Shown piece by piece: positions 41,833 through 49,813 of a DNA stretch of 54,354 nucleotides. Every line of letters begins with the position of its first letter. Within the stretch, counting starts at the first letter, position 1. The notes under the pieces were generated by a model, which saw only the letters and a list, made by a program, of their open reading frames with translations, searched no databases and was not told the DNA's origin. Location of the stretch: the NCBI GenBank assembly GCA_016191115.1, contig JACPPG010000091.1, forward strand, positions 1 through 54,354, in the 5' to 3' direction. A program made the translations under genes and the position numbers. Source of the stretch: Planctomycetia bacterium (GTDB taxonomy: Bacteria > Planctomycetota > Planctomycetia > Pirellulales > JACPPG01).

Positions 41833-43209
41833 GTGACACGCTTTTGCTCGCTCGCCGCCCTTGTAGCGATTGCACTTTTCGCCGCCCCTGCCGCTATCCG
41901 CGCGGCCGATCCGGCCCCGCCGCGCACCTTGGTCATCAAGGCGGGCCGGCTGTTCGATGGCACCGGCGACGACTATCGCCGCGACGTCGTGATCGTCGTC
42001 GAGGGAGAGCGGATCAAGGCCGTTGGCCCGGCCGCCGACGTGTCGTTCCCCGAAGGCGCCGAAACGATCGACCTCTCGAACGCCTTCGTCCTGCCGGGCC
42101 TGATCGATTGCCACACGCACCTGGGCGGGCGGGCGGACCGGTACGACGAGATCTACAAGTTCAAGGACACGCCCAATAATAGCGCGTTCGCGGCGGTGAA
42201 GAACGCCCGCACGACGGTCGAGGCCGGCTTCACCACGGTACGCGACGTCGGCTCCCGGCCGTTTCTGGCCGTCGACCTCCGCGACGCCATCGGCGAAGGA
42301 TTCCTCGTCGGGCCGCGCGTAGTCGCGAGCGGGCCTGGCATCTCGATGACCGGCGGACACGGCGACCTGAACCGCTTCGCCCCGCAGGTCCGCGTCAGCA
42401 CGTTTCCGGACGAGCGCGATTTCCGCATCGCCGACGGCCCGGACCAGGTCCGCAAGGTCGTCCGCGCCCAGATCAAGCACGGCGTCGACGTCGTGAAGGT
42501 ACACGCCTCGGGCGGGGTGTTGTCGCGCGGCGACGCGCCGGGCGCCGCGCAGTTCACGGTCGAGGAGCTGCGGGCCGCGGTCGACGAGGCCCACGCCGCC
42601 GGGCGCAAGGTGGCCGCGCACGCCCACGGCGCGCAAGGCATCAAGAACGCGGTCGTCGCCGGCGTCGATTCGATCGAGCACGGCAGCCTGATCGACGACG
42701 AGGGGATCATGCTCATGCTCAAACACGGCACCTGGCTCGTGGCCGATATCTACAACGACGATTATCTGTTGGGCAAGGCGATCGAGTTCAAGCTGCCGCA
42801 AGAGTCGATCGACAAGGAGCGCGCGCTGGGCCAAACGCAGCGCGACAATTTCGCCCGCTGCGTCAAGGCCGGCGTCAAGGTCGCGTTCGGCACCGACGCC
42901 GGCGTCTACCCGCACGGCGACAACGCCAGGCAGTTCTTCTACATGGTGAAGTACGGGCTCTCGCCCGCCCGTGCAATCCGCGCGGCCACGAGCGACGCGG
43001 CGGAGCTCGTGGGCCGGTCGCAGGACGTGGGCCGCGTCGCGCCGGGCCTGTATGCCGATTTGATTGCGGTGCCGGCCGACCCGCTGGTGGACGTGCGGGC
43101 GTTGGAATCGGTACCGCTTGTGATCAAAGGGGGCGTGGTGGTCAAGGATGAATTGACCGCTCGTGGCGGGGCAAAACCGGCGGCCGCGGTCGCCGGCGGC
43201 AACAAATGA
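41833..43209 (+). CDS. Exported amidohydrolase (imidazolonepropionase/prolidase-like)
   Basis: A 458-residue metal-dependent hydrolase of the amidohydrolase superfamily with a cleavable signal (TRFCSLAALVAIALFAAPAA). The GTG at 41833 (GAGAG upstream) gives a compact signal; an in-frame TTG 15 codons earlier is less likely. The metal ligands are present: DCHTHLG (HxH), the Lys in VDVVKVHASGGV, His in VAAHAHGAQG and VDSIEHGSLI, and Asp in FGTDAGV. The C-terminus returns to the beta-sandwich (GLYADLIAVPADPL). Members of this group act on dipeptides with C-terminal Pro or related cyclic amides; the substrate here is unknown. Confidence 0.87.
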   Translation: MTRFCSLAALVAIALFAAPAAIRAADPAPPRTLVIKAGRLFDGTGDDYRRDVVIVVEGERIKAVGPAADVSFPEGAETIDLSNAFVLPGLIDCHTHLGGRADRYDEIYKFKDTPNNSAFAAVKNARTTVEAGFTTVRDVGSRPFLAVDLRDAIGEGFLVGPRVVASGPGISMTGGHGDLNRFAPQVRVSTFPDERDFRIADGPDQVRKVVRAQIKHGVDVVKVHASGGVLSRGDAPGAAQFTVEELRAAVDEAHAAGRKVAAHAHGAQGIKNAVVAGVDSIEHGSLIDDEGIMLMLKHGTWLVADIYNDDYLLGKAIEFKLPQESIDKERALGQTQRDNFARCVKAGVKVAFGTDAGVYPHGDNARQFFYMVKYGLSPARAIRAATSDAAELVGRSQDVGRVAPGLYADLIAVPADPLVDVRALESVPLVIKGGVVVKDELTARGGAKPAAAVAGGNK

Positions 43210-43231
43210 TGCATTAGCATTCGTTAATGCG

Positions 43232-43237
43232 TATAAT
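43232..43237 (+). promoter_or_regulatory. Candidate -10 element (TATAAT) before the DUF1501 gene
   Basis: TTAATGCGTATAATGCGG holds a perfect TATAAT 120 bases before the GTG start. No -35 match lies at the right distance. A palindromic repeat pair lies between it and the gene. Confidence 0.4.
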
Positions 43238-43248
43238 GCGGCCGCGTT

Positions 43249-43339
43249 GGGGGGCGGGCATCCTGCCCGCCTTTAGCCCGCCTCCTGCTGCCTTGAACCC
43301 TCCACCAGCCGCAAAAGGCGGACAGGATGTCCGCCCCCC
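43249..43339. repeat. Inverted pair of GGCGGGCAGGATGCCCGCC-type palindromes
   Basis: GGGGGGCGGGCATCCTGCCC (from 43249) and GGCGGACAGGATGTCCGCC (from 43317) are two self-palindromic copies in opposite orientation with a 45-base AT-poorer centre. The pair lies in the leader of the DUF1501 gene, ending 18 bases before its start codon. Confidence 0.75.
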
Positions 43340-43357
43340 TGAGATCGGAGCGCGACC

Positions 43358-44761
43358 GTGAAGCATCCACTCTCGCTCGACCGCCACGCGACCGAACACG
43401 CTGCGTCCACGGCCGCCAATCCGATGCGGCCGCTGGATCGCGATGTCCTACGCGTCGGCTCGCGGCGCTGGTTCTTGCAGACGGGCCTGGCGGGCGCGGC
43501 CGGCCTGTCGCTGGCCGATGCACTCGCGCTGCGCTCGGCCGCCGCCGCGACGGCCCCCTCGCCGCACGCCGACAAGAAAGCCGTGCTGCTCTTCTGGCTC
43601 TCGGGCGGGCCCAGCCACATCGACATGTGGGACCCCAAGCCCGACGCACCCAACGAAATCCGCGGTCCGTACCGGCCGATCGCCACGCGCGTTCCCGGCA
43701 TCCAGGTGTGCGAGCACTTGCCGCTGACGGCGCAGCTCATGGACCGCCTCACGATCATTCGCTCCGTCGATTGCTCGGCCAGCAACCACACGCCGATCAC
43801 CATGCAGGCCGGCAACGCGCTCGCCCGCCGCAGCGACGACGGCAACGATGGGCAGGGCTATCCGTCGATGGGCTCGATCGTCGCCCGGTTTCGCGGCCCC
43901 AATCAACCGAACCTGCCGGCCTTCGTCGGCCTGGCCGACAGTTGGAAGGCCGACGTTTGGGGCGCCGCTCATCTGGGCAATCGCTACGAGCCGGTCAACG
44001 GGAAGGAGCTGCCCGGCCGGCTGGCCATGCCCAAGGGGATCGAGGTGGCGCGGGTCCGCGACCGCGACGCGCTGCGGCACGAGTTCGACCGGCTGCGGCG
44101 CGATCTGGACCTGGCGAAGACGATGGACAGCGTGGACCGCTTCTCGCAGATGGCGGTCGACATGGTCACAAGCGACCGCGTCCGCCACGCGTTCGACGTC
44201 GGGCAGGAGCCGGACTCGCTTCGTGACGCGTACGGCCGGTGCAGCCTGGGCGAGAAGGCGCTACTGGCCCGGCGGCTGGTCGAGGCGGGCGTGACGTTCG
44301 TCGTCGTCAGCGGCGCGTGGGGCTATTTCGACCATCACGGCGACGAGGTCCGCTGGGGCGGCATCGAAAAGGGGCTCACGCCGCTGCTGCCCACGGTCGA
44401 TCGGGCGCTCTTCGCGCTGGTGAACGACCTGGAATCGCGCGGCCTGTTGGATTCGACGCTGGTGTTGATGATGGGGGAGTTCGGCCGCACGCCGGTGATG
44501 ACTCCCACGGCCGGCCGCGGCCACTGGACCAACTGCATGTCGATGGTCACCGCCGGCGGCGGCCTGCCGTGCGGGCAGGCGATCGGCGCGACCGATCGCC
44601 GCGGCTACGCGATCGCCGAATCCCCGGTGCGCCCCGCCGATCTGGCCGCGACGGTCTTCCGGCACCTCGACATCCCGCTTGACGCCCACTGGACCAACCC
44701 CCAGGGCCGCCCGATCCCGATCGTGACCGAAGGCGGGAAGCCGGTCGCGGGTCTGAGCTAG
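43358..44761 (+). CDS. DUF1501 (sulfatase-like) Tat-exported protein
   Basis: A 467-residue member of the DUF1501 family, which is greatly expanded in planctomycetes and related to alkaline phosphatase/sulfatase folds. A twin-arginine-type signal is present (GSRRWFLQTGLAGAAGLSLA, about residues 34-53). LLFWLSGGPSHIDMWDPKP is the metal-loop-like signature, and MMGEFGRTP and GRGHWTNCMSMVTAGGGL are the conserved C-terminal segments. The start is a GTG with GGAG eight bases upstream; an ATG 22 codons later is an alternative. Biochemical function of the family is not established. No DUF1553/DUF1549 cytochrome-type partner gene is adjacent, which is unusual for this family. Confidence 0.88.
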   Translation: MKHPLSLDRHATEHAASTAANPMRPLDRDVLRVGSRRWFLQTGLAGAAGLSLADALALRSAAAATAPSPHADKKAVLLFWLSGGPSHIDMWDPKPDAPNEIRGPYRPIATRVPGIQVCEHLPLTAQLMDRLTIIRSVDCSASNHTPITMQAGNALARRSDDGNDGQGYPSMGSIVARFRGPNQPNLPAFVGLADSWKADVWGAAHLGNRYEPVNGKELPGRLAMPKGIEVARVRDRDALRHEFDRLRRDLDLAKTMDSVDRFSQMAVDMVTSDRVRHAFDVGQEPDSLRDAYGRCSLGEKALLARRLVEAGVTFVVVSGAWGYFDHHGDEVRWGGIEKGLTPLLPTVDRALFALVNDLESRGLLDSTLVLMMGEFGRTPVMTPTAGRGHWTNCMSMVTAGGGLPCGQAIGATDRRGYAIAESPVRPADLAATVFRHLDIPLDAHWTNPQGRPIPIVTEGGKPVAGLS

Positions 44762-44787
44762 AGCGGCCGGCCTCGTCGGACTCGTAG

Positions 44788-44810
44788 GTCAGGCAGCCCC
44801 CCTGCCTGAC
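44788..44810. terminator. Terminator-like hairpin after the DUF1501 gene
   Basis: A 9-bp perfect stem GTCAGGCAG / CTGCCTGAC with a 5-C loop, 27 bases past the stop codon. No T-run follows, so it may be a repeat or a rho-linked 3' end. Confidence 0.35.
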
Positions 44811-44873
44811 AATCGCCGTGCTACGGCATGCGGCGGATGTGTCATGCTTGTGGCTAGCTCTTTCGCGATGTGT

Positions 44874-44902
44874 CCCTCGCTGGCGCTAAGCGCCAGCGAG
44901 GG
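44874..44902. repeat. 29-bp perfect palindrome
   Basis: CCCTCGCTGGCGCT, one central A, then AGCGCCAGCGAGGG. AGCGCCAGCGAGGGA also occurs near 48878, so it is a dispersed repeat. Confidence 0.7.
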
Positions 44903-45087
44903 TGGCGTCGCGCATTGCGTTGGCCTTCCCTCGCTTGCGCGTCGGGCTGGTGCCCGCGTGGCCGGTCCTGACCCGCCCGCCGTTTTGGTTGCCAACGCCC
45001 GCGCGGCTGGCGACAATACGCCCAATCCCGGCGCGCGGTCGAGCGCGCTACTGAGGAAGCATTTCCATAATCCAGGGGAGCGGGCCG

Positions 45088-46659
45088 ATGATTCGTTCCA
45101 TTCTTGCGCACCTCGTCCGAGCGTCTTTGTGCCTGTTCGCCGTTCTCGCCGTCGTCGCGCCGCTGGCCGCGCAGTGCGTGCCGGTCGGTGGCAAGCCGGG
45201 GGCCGACAAAGCTGCCAACAAGGCAGCCGCCAAGCTCAAGCCCGAGTTGCGATACGGCTTCCAGCCCGACAAGGAATATCAATACGACGTGCACGTCGAG
45301 GCCGATCTGCCCGATGTCAAGCAGACCTTGACCGGCCGCAGCTCGTACCGCGTTCGCTCTGTCGGCAAGGGGCAGTTCACGCTGCAGCATTTTGGCGGGC
45401 TGCAAACCATGGAAATCCCCAAGCAAAACAATCGCTTCCGGCCCGGCATCCGCGCGCCGCGCTTCGGGCATATGCCCGGCTTCGCCATGCCGCGCTTCAC
45501 CCCGCACGAGCTGGCGATCGACGAGCACGGCAACATCCTAAAACTGTCGGGCCAGACGCAACTGCCGCTGTTGCTGGGGGACCTCGCACTACTGGCGATC
45601 GAACCGTTGCCCAAGGGACGCGAATCGGGCTGGGAAACGACACAGGGGCTGGTGATCACCGAGAAGAAGAAGCAGAACGACTCGCCGTTTCCGCGCCGCT
45701 TCGTGCATCCGTTGAGTGAGGAACAGCCCGACACGCAGCGCCCCGGCGAGGAGCGGACCACGTACCGCGTCGTCAGCGTGTCGGAAAACGAAGTGACCAT
45801 CCGCAAGCAATCGCGGATGAAGACCGACGAAAAGGCGGGCGGCGGCGCCACTCGCGAGTCAGAAGGCGAAGGGGAGCTGATTTTCGACCGCGATCGCGGC
45901 GTCTTCTCGAAGGCTGACTTCAAGGTCGTCCTCACGGTGAACGACGGCAACCTGTCGGCCCGCGTGCCGGTGCACGTCACCTATCGCCTGTTGACCGAAG
46001 AAGAGCTGGCCCGCCAGGCCGAGGAGCACAAGGCCGCGGAAGCCAAACGTGCCACCGAGCAGGCGAAGGAGAAGGAAGAGCTGGCGAAGCCGCTGTCGAA
46101 CGCGGCGGCCAAGGAGTTGATCGCGGCCTTGGGCGATCCTCGCGAGTACCGCCAGGCGCTCGACAAGCTCAAGAAGCGCCAGCCCGACAATCACAGGCGC
46201 GACATCGCCAAGGCATTGGGCGCCATGCTGGAAGACCGTGAACATTTCGATCAGACCGCCGTGGCCGAGGCGATGAAGGTGTGGGCCACAAAGGACAACG
46301 TCCCGGCGCTGGCCCGAATCGTCACGGAGGAGGACAACGTCTTCGCGCGGGCTCGCGCGATGGAAGCGCTCGCGGCGCTCAAGGACAAGCGCGGGGCCGA
46401 GGCGATCGCCAGCGTTTTCTACAAGACCCGCGGCGACGCCCGCAAGGCGCTCGAGGAAATGGGCCCGGTGGCCGAGCCGTACGTGCTGCCCTTGTTGGAC
46501 GATCGCGAGGAGGGGGTTCGCGCCGACGCGTGCTACGTGCTCATGAAGATCGGCAGTCAGAGGAGCCGCGCGAAGCTCGAGAAGCTGGCCCTCAAACCCC
46601 GCGGCAGCGACGCCCAAGCCGCCCGCGAAGCGCTGGAGAAGATTGGCGAGAGGAAGTAG
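45088..46659 (+). CDS. Secreted HEAT-repeat-like protein
   Basis: A 523-residue protein with a signal peptide (LVRASLCLFAVLAVVAPLAA). Residues 40-310 form a beta-rich domain (LRYGFQPDKEYQYDVHVEAD, HELAIDEHGNILKLSG, TYRVVSVSENEVTIRKQSR). A charged Ala/Glu/Lys coiled coil spans about 310-345. The C-terminal 170 residues are paired helices of HEAT/armadillo type (VPALARIVTEEDNVFARARA, ARKALEEMGPVAEPYVLPLL). The ribosome binding site GGGGAG is 11 bases upstream of the ATG. Such repeat proteins usually scaffold other proteins in the periplasm; the partner is unknown. Confidence 0.75.
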   Translation: MIRSILAHLVRASLCLFAVLAVVAPLAAQCVPVGGKPGADKAANKAAAKLKPELRYGFQPDKEYQYDVHVEADLPDVKQTLTGRSSYRVRSVGKGQFTLQHFGGLQTMEIPKQNNRFRPGIRAPRFGHMPGFAMPRFTPHELAIDEHGNILKLSGQTQLPLLLGDLALLAIEPLPKGRESGWETTQGLVITEKKKQNDSPFPRRFVHPLSEEQPDTQRPGEERTTYRVVSVSENEVTIRKQSRMKTDEKAGGGATRESEGEGELIFDRDRGVFSKADFKVVLTVNDGNLSARVPVHVTYRLLTEEELARQAEEHKAAEAKRATEQAKEKEELAKPLSNAAAKELIAALGDPREYRQALDKLKKRQPDNHRRDIAKALGAMLEDREHFDQTAVAEAMKVWATKDNVPALARIVTEEDNVFARARAMEALAALKDKRGAEAIASVFYKTRGDARKALEEMGPVAEPYVLPLLDDREEGVRADACYVLMKIGSQRSRAKLEKLALKPRGSDAQAAREALEKIGERK

Positions 46660-46671
46660 TGCTCGCCAAAG

Positions 46672-46940
46672 CTTGGCTTGTTTAGCCCCGAAAGGGGCAA
46701 AGGCGTGTAGCGGTGGGCGTCAGCCCACCGTTCGCGGCGAAAAGATCATCGAGAGCCCCGACGGGGCGACGGACGGCTGTCGCGCGACGTCGCCCCTTGC
46801 GGGGCTATCACGTCCGCGCTGAATTGACCCGGATTCCGTGGGCTTACGCCGCACGGCTACACGCCGTCGCCGCTTGCGCGGCTTGTATCCACAACGCCCG
46901 GGGCTACGCGCTGTCGCCGCTTCGCGGCTCATTCCCGCGC
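46672..46940. repeat. Repeat-rich intergenic tract
   Basis: Between the HEAT-like gene and the convergent amidohydrolase gene lies a run of short hairpins: TTAGCCCCGAAAGGGGC near 46680, GGTGGGCGTCAGCCCACC at 46712-46729, and GAGCCCCGACGGGGC near 46755. The first could end the HEAT-like transcript. Confidence 0.5.
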
Positions 46941-46945
46941 CGCCC

Positions 46946-47788
46946 TCAGTCGAGCTTATAAACCCGCCGCGCATTCTCGCGCAGGAAGTTCGCTTTCGCT
47001 TCCGGCTTCAGGTCCAGGGCCCGCGCCTGCTCGGCGCATTTTTCGAAGGACAGCATGGGAAAGTTCGTGCCGAAGAGAACCTTCGTCTGACCGTACGTGT
47101 TCATGAAGTGGACCAGTTGCGGCGGGTAGTAGCGCGGCAGGTAGGCGCTGGTGTCGATGTACACGTTCTCGTGCTTCCAAGCGAGCGCGATCATCTCGTC
47201 GGTCCACGGGTAGCCGATGTGCCCGCCCAGGATCCGCAACTGCGGGAAGGTGAGGGCCACCTCGTCGATGTAGGGGATCGGCCGGCCCGGCTCCGACGGC
47301 ATCAACGGCCCGGTGTGCCCCACCTGCGTGCAGAACGGGATGTCGAGCTCGATGCACTTCACGTAGAGCGGGTAGTAGAACTTGTCGTTGGGGGGCCGGT
47401 TCCACAGCCAGGGAATGACGCGGAGTGCCTTGAAGCCCAGCTCGCGCACGGCCCGGTCGAGCTCGCGGACCGCCTCGTACGGTTTTTCCAGGTTCACGGC
47501 CGCCACGCCGACGAAGCGGTTCGGGTAGGCCGTCACGAACTCGCGCACGCGGTCGTTGGGGGTGATGAACGCGCCTGGCCGGGCCCAAGTGGTGATGCAC
47601 ACGCGCTCGATGCCGGCCGCGTCCATCATGCCGACCATCTCGGAGGCGCTCACGCCGGTCTCGAGGAGTTGCGACGCGCCCGACTGGCGAAACAGCCGCT
47701 CGATCTCCGGCACCTGCTGGAACAATTCCTTGACGGCCGGATTGGCCCAGGCGTCGATAATCGGCTGTCGCTCGGTGGCGGCAGACAT
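46946..47788 (-). CDS. Amidohydrolase-2 family protein lacking usual metal ligands
   Basis: A 280-residue TIM-barrel protein of the amidohydrolase-2 (ACMSD-like) group: PNRFVGVAAVNLEKPYEAVR, LGFKALRVIPWLWNRPPNDK, IPFCTQVGHTGPL, GGHIGYPWTDEMIALA and the C-terminal FLRENARRVYKLD are typical. Unusually, the N-terminal HxH of the family is replaced by IIDAWANPA, and the usual catalytic Asp of FGTDxP is Asn in LFGTNFPML. It may therefore bind metal differently or act without it. The ATG at 47788 is preceded by GGAGA; an earlier in-frame ATG 18 codons upstream is less likely. Confidence 0.75.
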   Translation of the reverse strand: MSAATERQPIIDAWANPAVKELFQQVPEIERLFRQSGASQLLETGVSASEMVGMMDAAGIERVCITTWARPGAFITPNDRVREFVTAYPNRFVGVAAVNLEKPYEAVRELDRAVRELGFKALRVIPWLWNRPPNDKFYYPLYVKCIELDIPFCTQVGHTGPLMPSEPGRPIPYIDEVALTFPQLRILGGHIGYPWTDEMIALAWKHENVYIDTSAYLPRYYPPQLVHFMNTYGQTKVLFGTNFPMLSFEKCAEQARALDLKPEAKANFLRENARRVYKLD

Positions 47789-47886
47789 GCGGGTTGTCTC
47801 CGTTTTGACGAAGCGCTTGGCGCGCAGATGGATGGGCTGCATCCTATGTCGCTCAAGTGGAACAACGCAAGCTGGCGAGCGGCAAG

Positions 47887-47980
47887 CCTCCGGGCTTATC
47901 CCGGAGGTCTTCTGCTTGACTGCCGCGGTTCACGCCGCCATAAGAGCGACGGGGTAAGGCCTCCGGGATAAACCCGGAGG
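47887..47980. repeat. Two copies of a 21-bp CCTCCGGG palindrome
   Basis: CCTCCGGGCTTATCCCGGAG-G (47887-47907) and CCTCCGGGATAAACCCGGAG-G (47960-47980) are near-palindromes in opposite orientation, 52 bases apart, between the divergent amidohydrolase and SDR genes. Confidence 0.75.
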
Positions 47981-48041
47981 CTCGCTGCGCCTGGTGTGCA
48001 TCCGCGGTGCGGTGCCGACTTCTCACCAAAGGATCCGACGC

Positions 48042-48824
48042 ATGACCGACCTTTCCGGCCGTGTGGCCGTTGTCACCGGGGGCGCGAGCGGAATCGGCCG
48101 CGCCACGGCCGTGCTCCTGGCGCGCTCGGGCGCGGTTGTCACGGTTGGTGACATCCGCGAGCACGCCGAGGACGCGGCCCTTTTTGCCGAGTTGGCGATC
48201 CGGCAGCAGCAGTGCGATGTCCGTCGCGCGGCCGACGTCGCGCGGCTGGTCGAGGCGGCGAGCGATCGCGGTGGCGGGCTGCACATCGTTGTCAGCAACG
48301 CCGGCGTCGGCCTCGTGAAGCAGATCCCCGACGTGACCGAGGAGGACTGGGACGCCTGCGTCGACACGAACTTCAAGGCCACGTTCCTCTTGGCGAAGCA
48401 TGCCATCCCACGGCTCCGCGCCGCGGGCGGCGGCTCGATCGTTGTCACCGCCAGTAACGCGGGCCTCTTGCCGCGGGCCCACGACCCGGTCTATTCCACG
48501 AGCAAGATGGCCGTGGTCGCCTTGGTCCGCAGCCTGGCGCTATGCCACGCGCGGGACAAAATCCGCGTCAACGCCGTCTGCCCCGGCCCCGTTGGGGACA
48601 CCGGCATGATGAACGCGGACCTGGCGGCTGCTGCCGACCCGGCGGTGGCGGCGCAGCGATTCATCGACGCGAGCCCGCTCGCCCGGGCCTACGGCCGCAT
48701 GATCACGCCCGAAGAGGTCGCGCAAGCGATCCTGTACCTGGTGAGCGACGCCGCCGCGATGGTGACCGGCACGGCCATTGCCATCGACGGCGGCAAATCG
48801 CTCGGCGTTCCGCCGGCAGGATGA
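48042..48824 (+). CDS. Short-chain dehydrogenase/reductase
   Basis: A 260-residue classical SDR that oxidises or reduces an alcohol/carbonyl with NAD(P). The cofactor loop is VTGGASGIGRA (residues 11-21). The acidic residue in TVGDIRE after the second strand favours NAD. SNAGVG (85-90), Ser138 and the catalytic Tyr151 and Lys155 in YSTSK are all present. INAVCPGP-type and GTAIAIDGG segments close the fold. Ribosome binding site AAAGGA precedes the ATG. Divergent from the amidohydrolase gene; the substrate is not known. Confidence 0.88.
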   Translation: MTDLSGRVAVVTGGASGIGRATAVLLARSGAVVTVGDIREHAEDAALFAELAIRQQQCDVRRAADVARLVEAASDRGGGLHIVVSNAGVGLVKQIPDVTEEDWDACVDTNFKATFLLAKHAIPRLRAAGGGSIVVTASNAGLLPRAHDPVYSTSKMAVVALVRSLALCHARDKIRVNAVCPGPVGDTGMMNADLAAAADPAVAAQRFIDASPLARAYGRMITPEEVAQAILYLVSDAAAMVTGTAIAIDGGKSLGVPPAG

Positions 48825-49257
48825 TGAATGCTGACGCGTACCGTCGGCCCTCTGTGGCCCACTACACAAGCCCGAAGCGCCAGCGAGGGACCACAATCAC
48901 CGCGCGCGAAGCGTCAACGAGGGGAAGATTGGCCACCGAGCACCTGGCGCGGCATGCGCCGCAACCAAAGCCGGTGAATGTGCAAATGCTTTTCCCGTAG
49001 CCCAGGCATTCAATACCCACCGCAAATCCTCGCGGGCGGGAAAGATCTCGCGCGTTTGCAGTACCGAGTGCATCGAGACAAGCGATGACGGGGATCTGAA
49101 ATCTCAGATTCTACGCTAGCTAGCCGGAGCTGGCGCCAGCCGCAATATCGCCCTCAAACCGCGATCGCCCATCCAAGGGCAACAACGGGCGACTGGCCAC
49201 GGGAGCCGCGCAGCGGGCGTCAGCTCCAGCTAATTGCTAATCGCCAGTTGCTAGTCG
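48825..49257. other. Intergenic, no gene recognised
   Basis: About 433 bases between the convergent SDR and Rrf2 genes. It contains AAGCCCGAAGCGCCAGCGAG (a dispersed repeat, about 48869) and a diverged inverted repeat with GCTAGCTAGCCGGAGCTGGC near 49118 and CAGCTCCAGCTAATTGCTAA near 49222. CTAGTCGCTA near 49250 also occurs beside phnW. Confidence 0.5.
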
Positions 49258-49686
49258 CTAGATGTAATACATATTCTGGGCGTGATGCCGGGCCCGATCC
49301 ACCAGCTCGTCGAAGGTGAGCTTTTCGAGCATCTTGTGCTGGACTTTGGCCACTTCGCGCCAGGCGGTCTCCAGCACTTTGCCGACCACCGATTCCGGCA
49401 CGGCGCTGGTGGTCACTTCCTCATCCGGTCCTTCGGTGACGGCCATCACCTCGCCGAGCGAGATCGCCTCGGGCGGCTTGGCAAGCTGGTAGCCGCCGGC
49501 CGCGCCGCGGGTACTGGTGACCAGGCCGGCCCCCTTGAGCTGCAACAGGATCTGCACCAGGAACCGCGACGGGATGCCGTGCTCCTCGGCGATGCGGCGA
49601 ATGCGCACCGGCTCGCCGGCCTCGTAGCTGGCCGCGAGCTCCAACATCGCGATACAGGCGTATTCAGTTTTGGCCGAGACTTTCAC
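49258..49686 (-). CDS. Rrf2-family transcription regulator
   Basis: A 142-residue winged-helix regulator. VSAKTEYACIAMLELAAS at the N-terminus, RRIAEEHGIPSRFLVQILLQ (recognition helix) and GLVTSTRGAAGGYQLAKPPE (wing) are the Rrf2 hallmarks. The three cysteines that bind an Fe-S cluster in IscR are absent from the C-terminal loop (DEEVTTSAVPESVVG), so it is more like CymR-type members that sense cysteine metabolism. The GTG at 49686 gives the standard family start; the upstream frame runs through a CATTCATCATT-type repeat. It follows cysH in the same direction and probably controls it. Confidence 0.85.
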   Translation of the reverse strand: MKVSAKTEYACIAMLELAASYEAGEPVRIRRIAEEHGIPSRFLVQILLQLKGAGLVTSTRGAAGGYQLAKPPEAISLGEVMAVTEGPDEEVTTSAVPESVVGKVLETAWREVAKVQHKMLEKLTFDELVDRARHHAQNMYYI

Positions 49687-49774
49687 TGATGAGGCGCAAA
49701 AAAATAATGAATGATGAATGATGAATAATGAATCGATAAGAACGCGAAGGAAGGCACAGCGTCCTCCTCCTTGG

Positions 49775-49808
49775 CATTCATCATTCATCATTCCGCGTTC
49801 ATCATTGG
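49775..49808. repeat. CATTCATCATT repeat between cysH and the Rrf2 gene
   Basis: Almost identical to the tract at 29425-29458 (one difference in 34). Inverted ATGAATGATGAATGATGAAT sequence lies at 49707-49732, so the whole 49700-49808 tract is a large loose hairpin. Confidence 0.75.
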
Positions 49809-49813
49809 TTCTC

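Larger units (their letters stand above)
44762..45087. other. Intergenic with two hairpin repeats
   Basis: About 326 bases. A GTCAGGCAG/CTGCCTGAC stem lies at 44788-44810 and a 29-bp palindrome at 44874-44902. The remaining sequence has no convincing gene. Confidence 0.5.

Noticed and set aside
46838..47971. 377-codon plus-strand open frame
   Set aside because: Antisense to the amidohydrolase-2 gene and crosses repeat sequence; no ribosome binding site.
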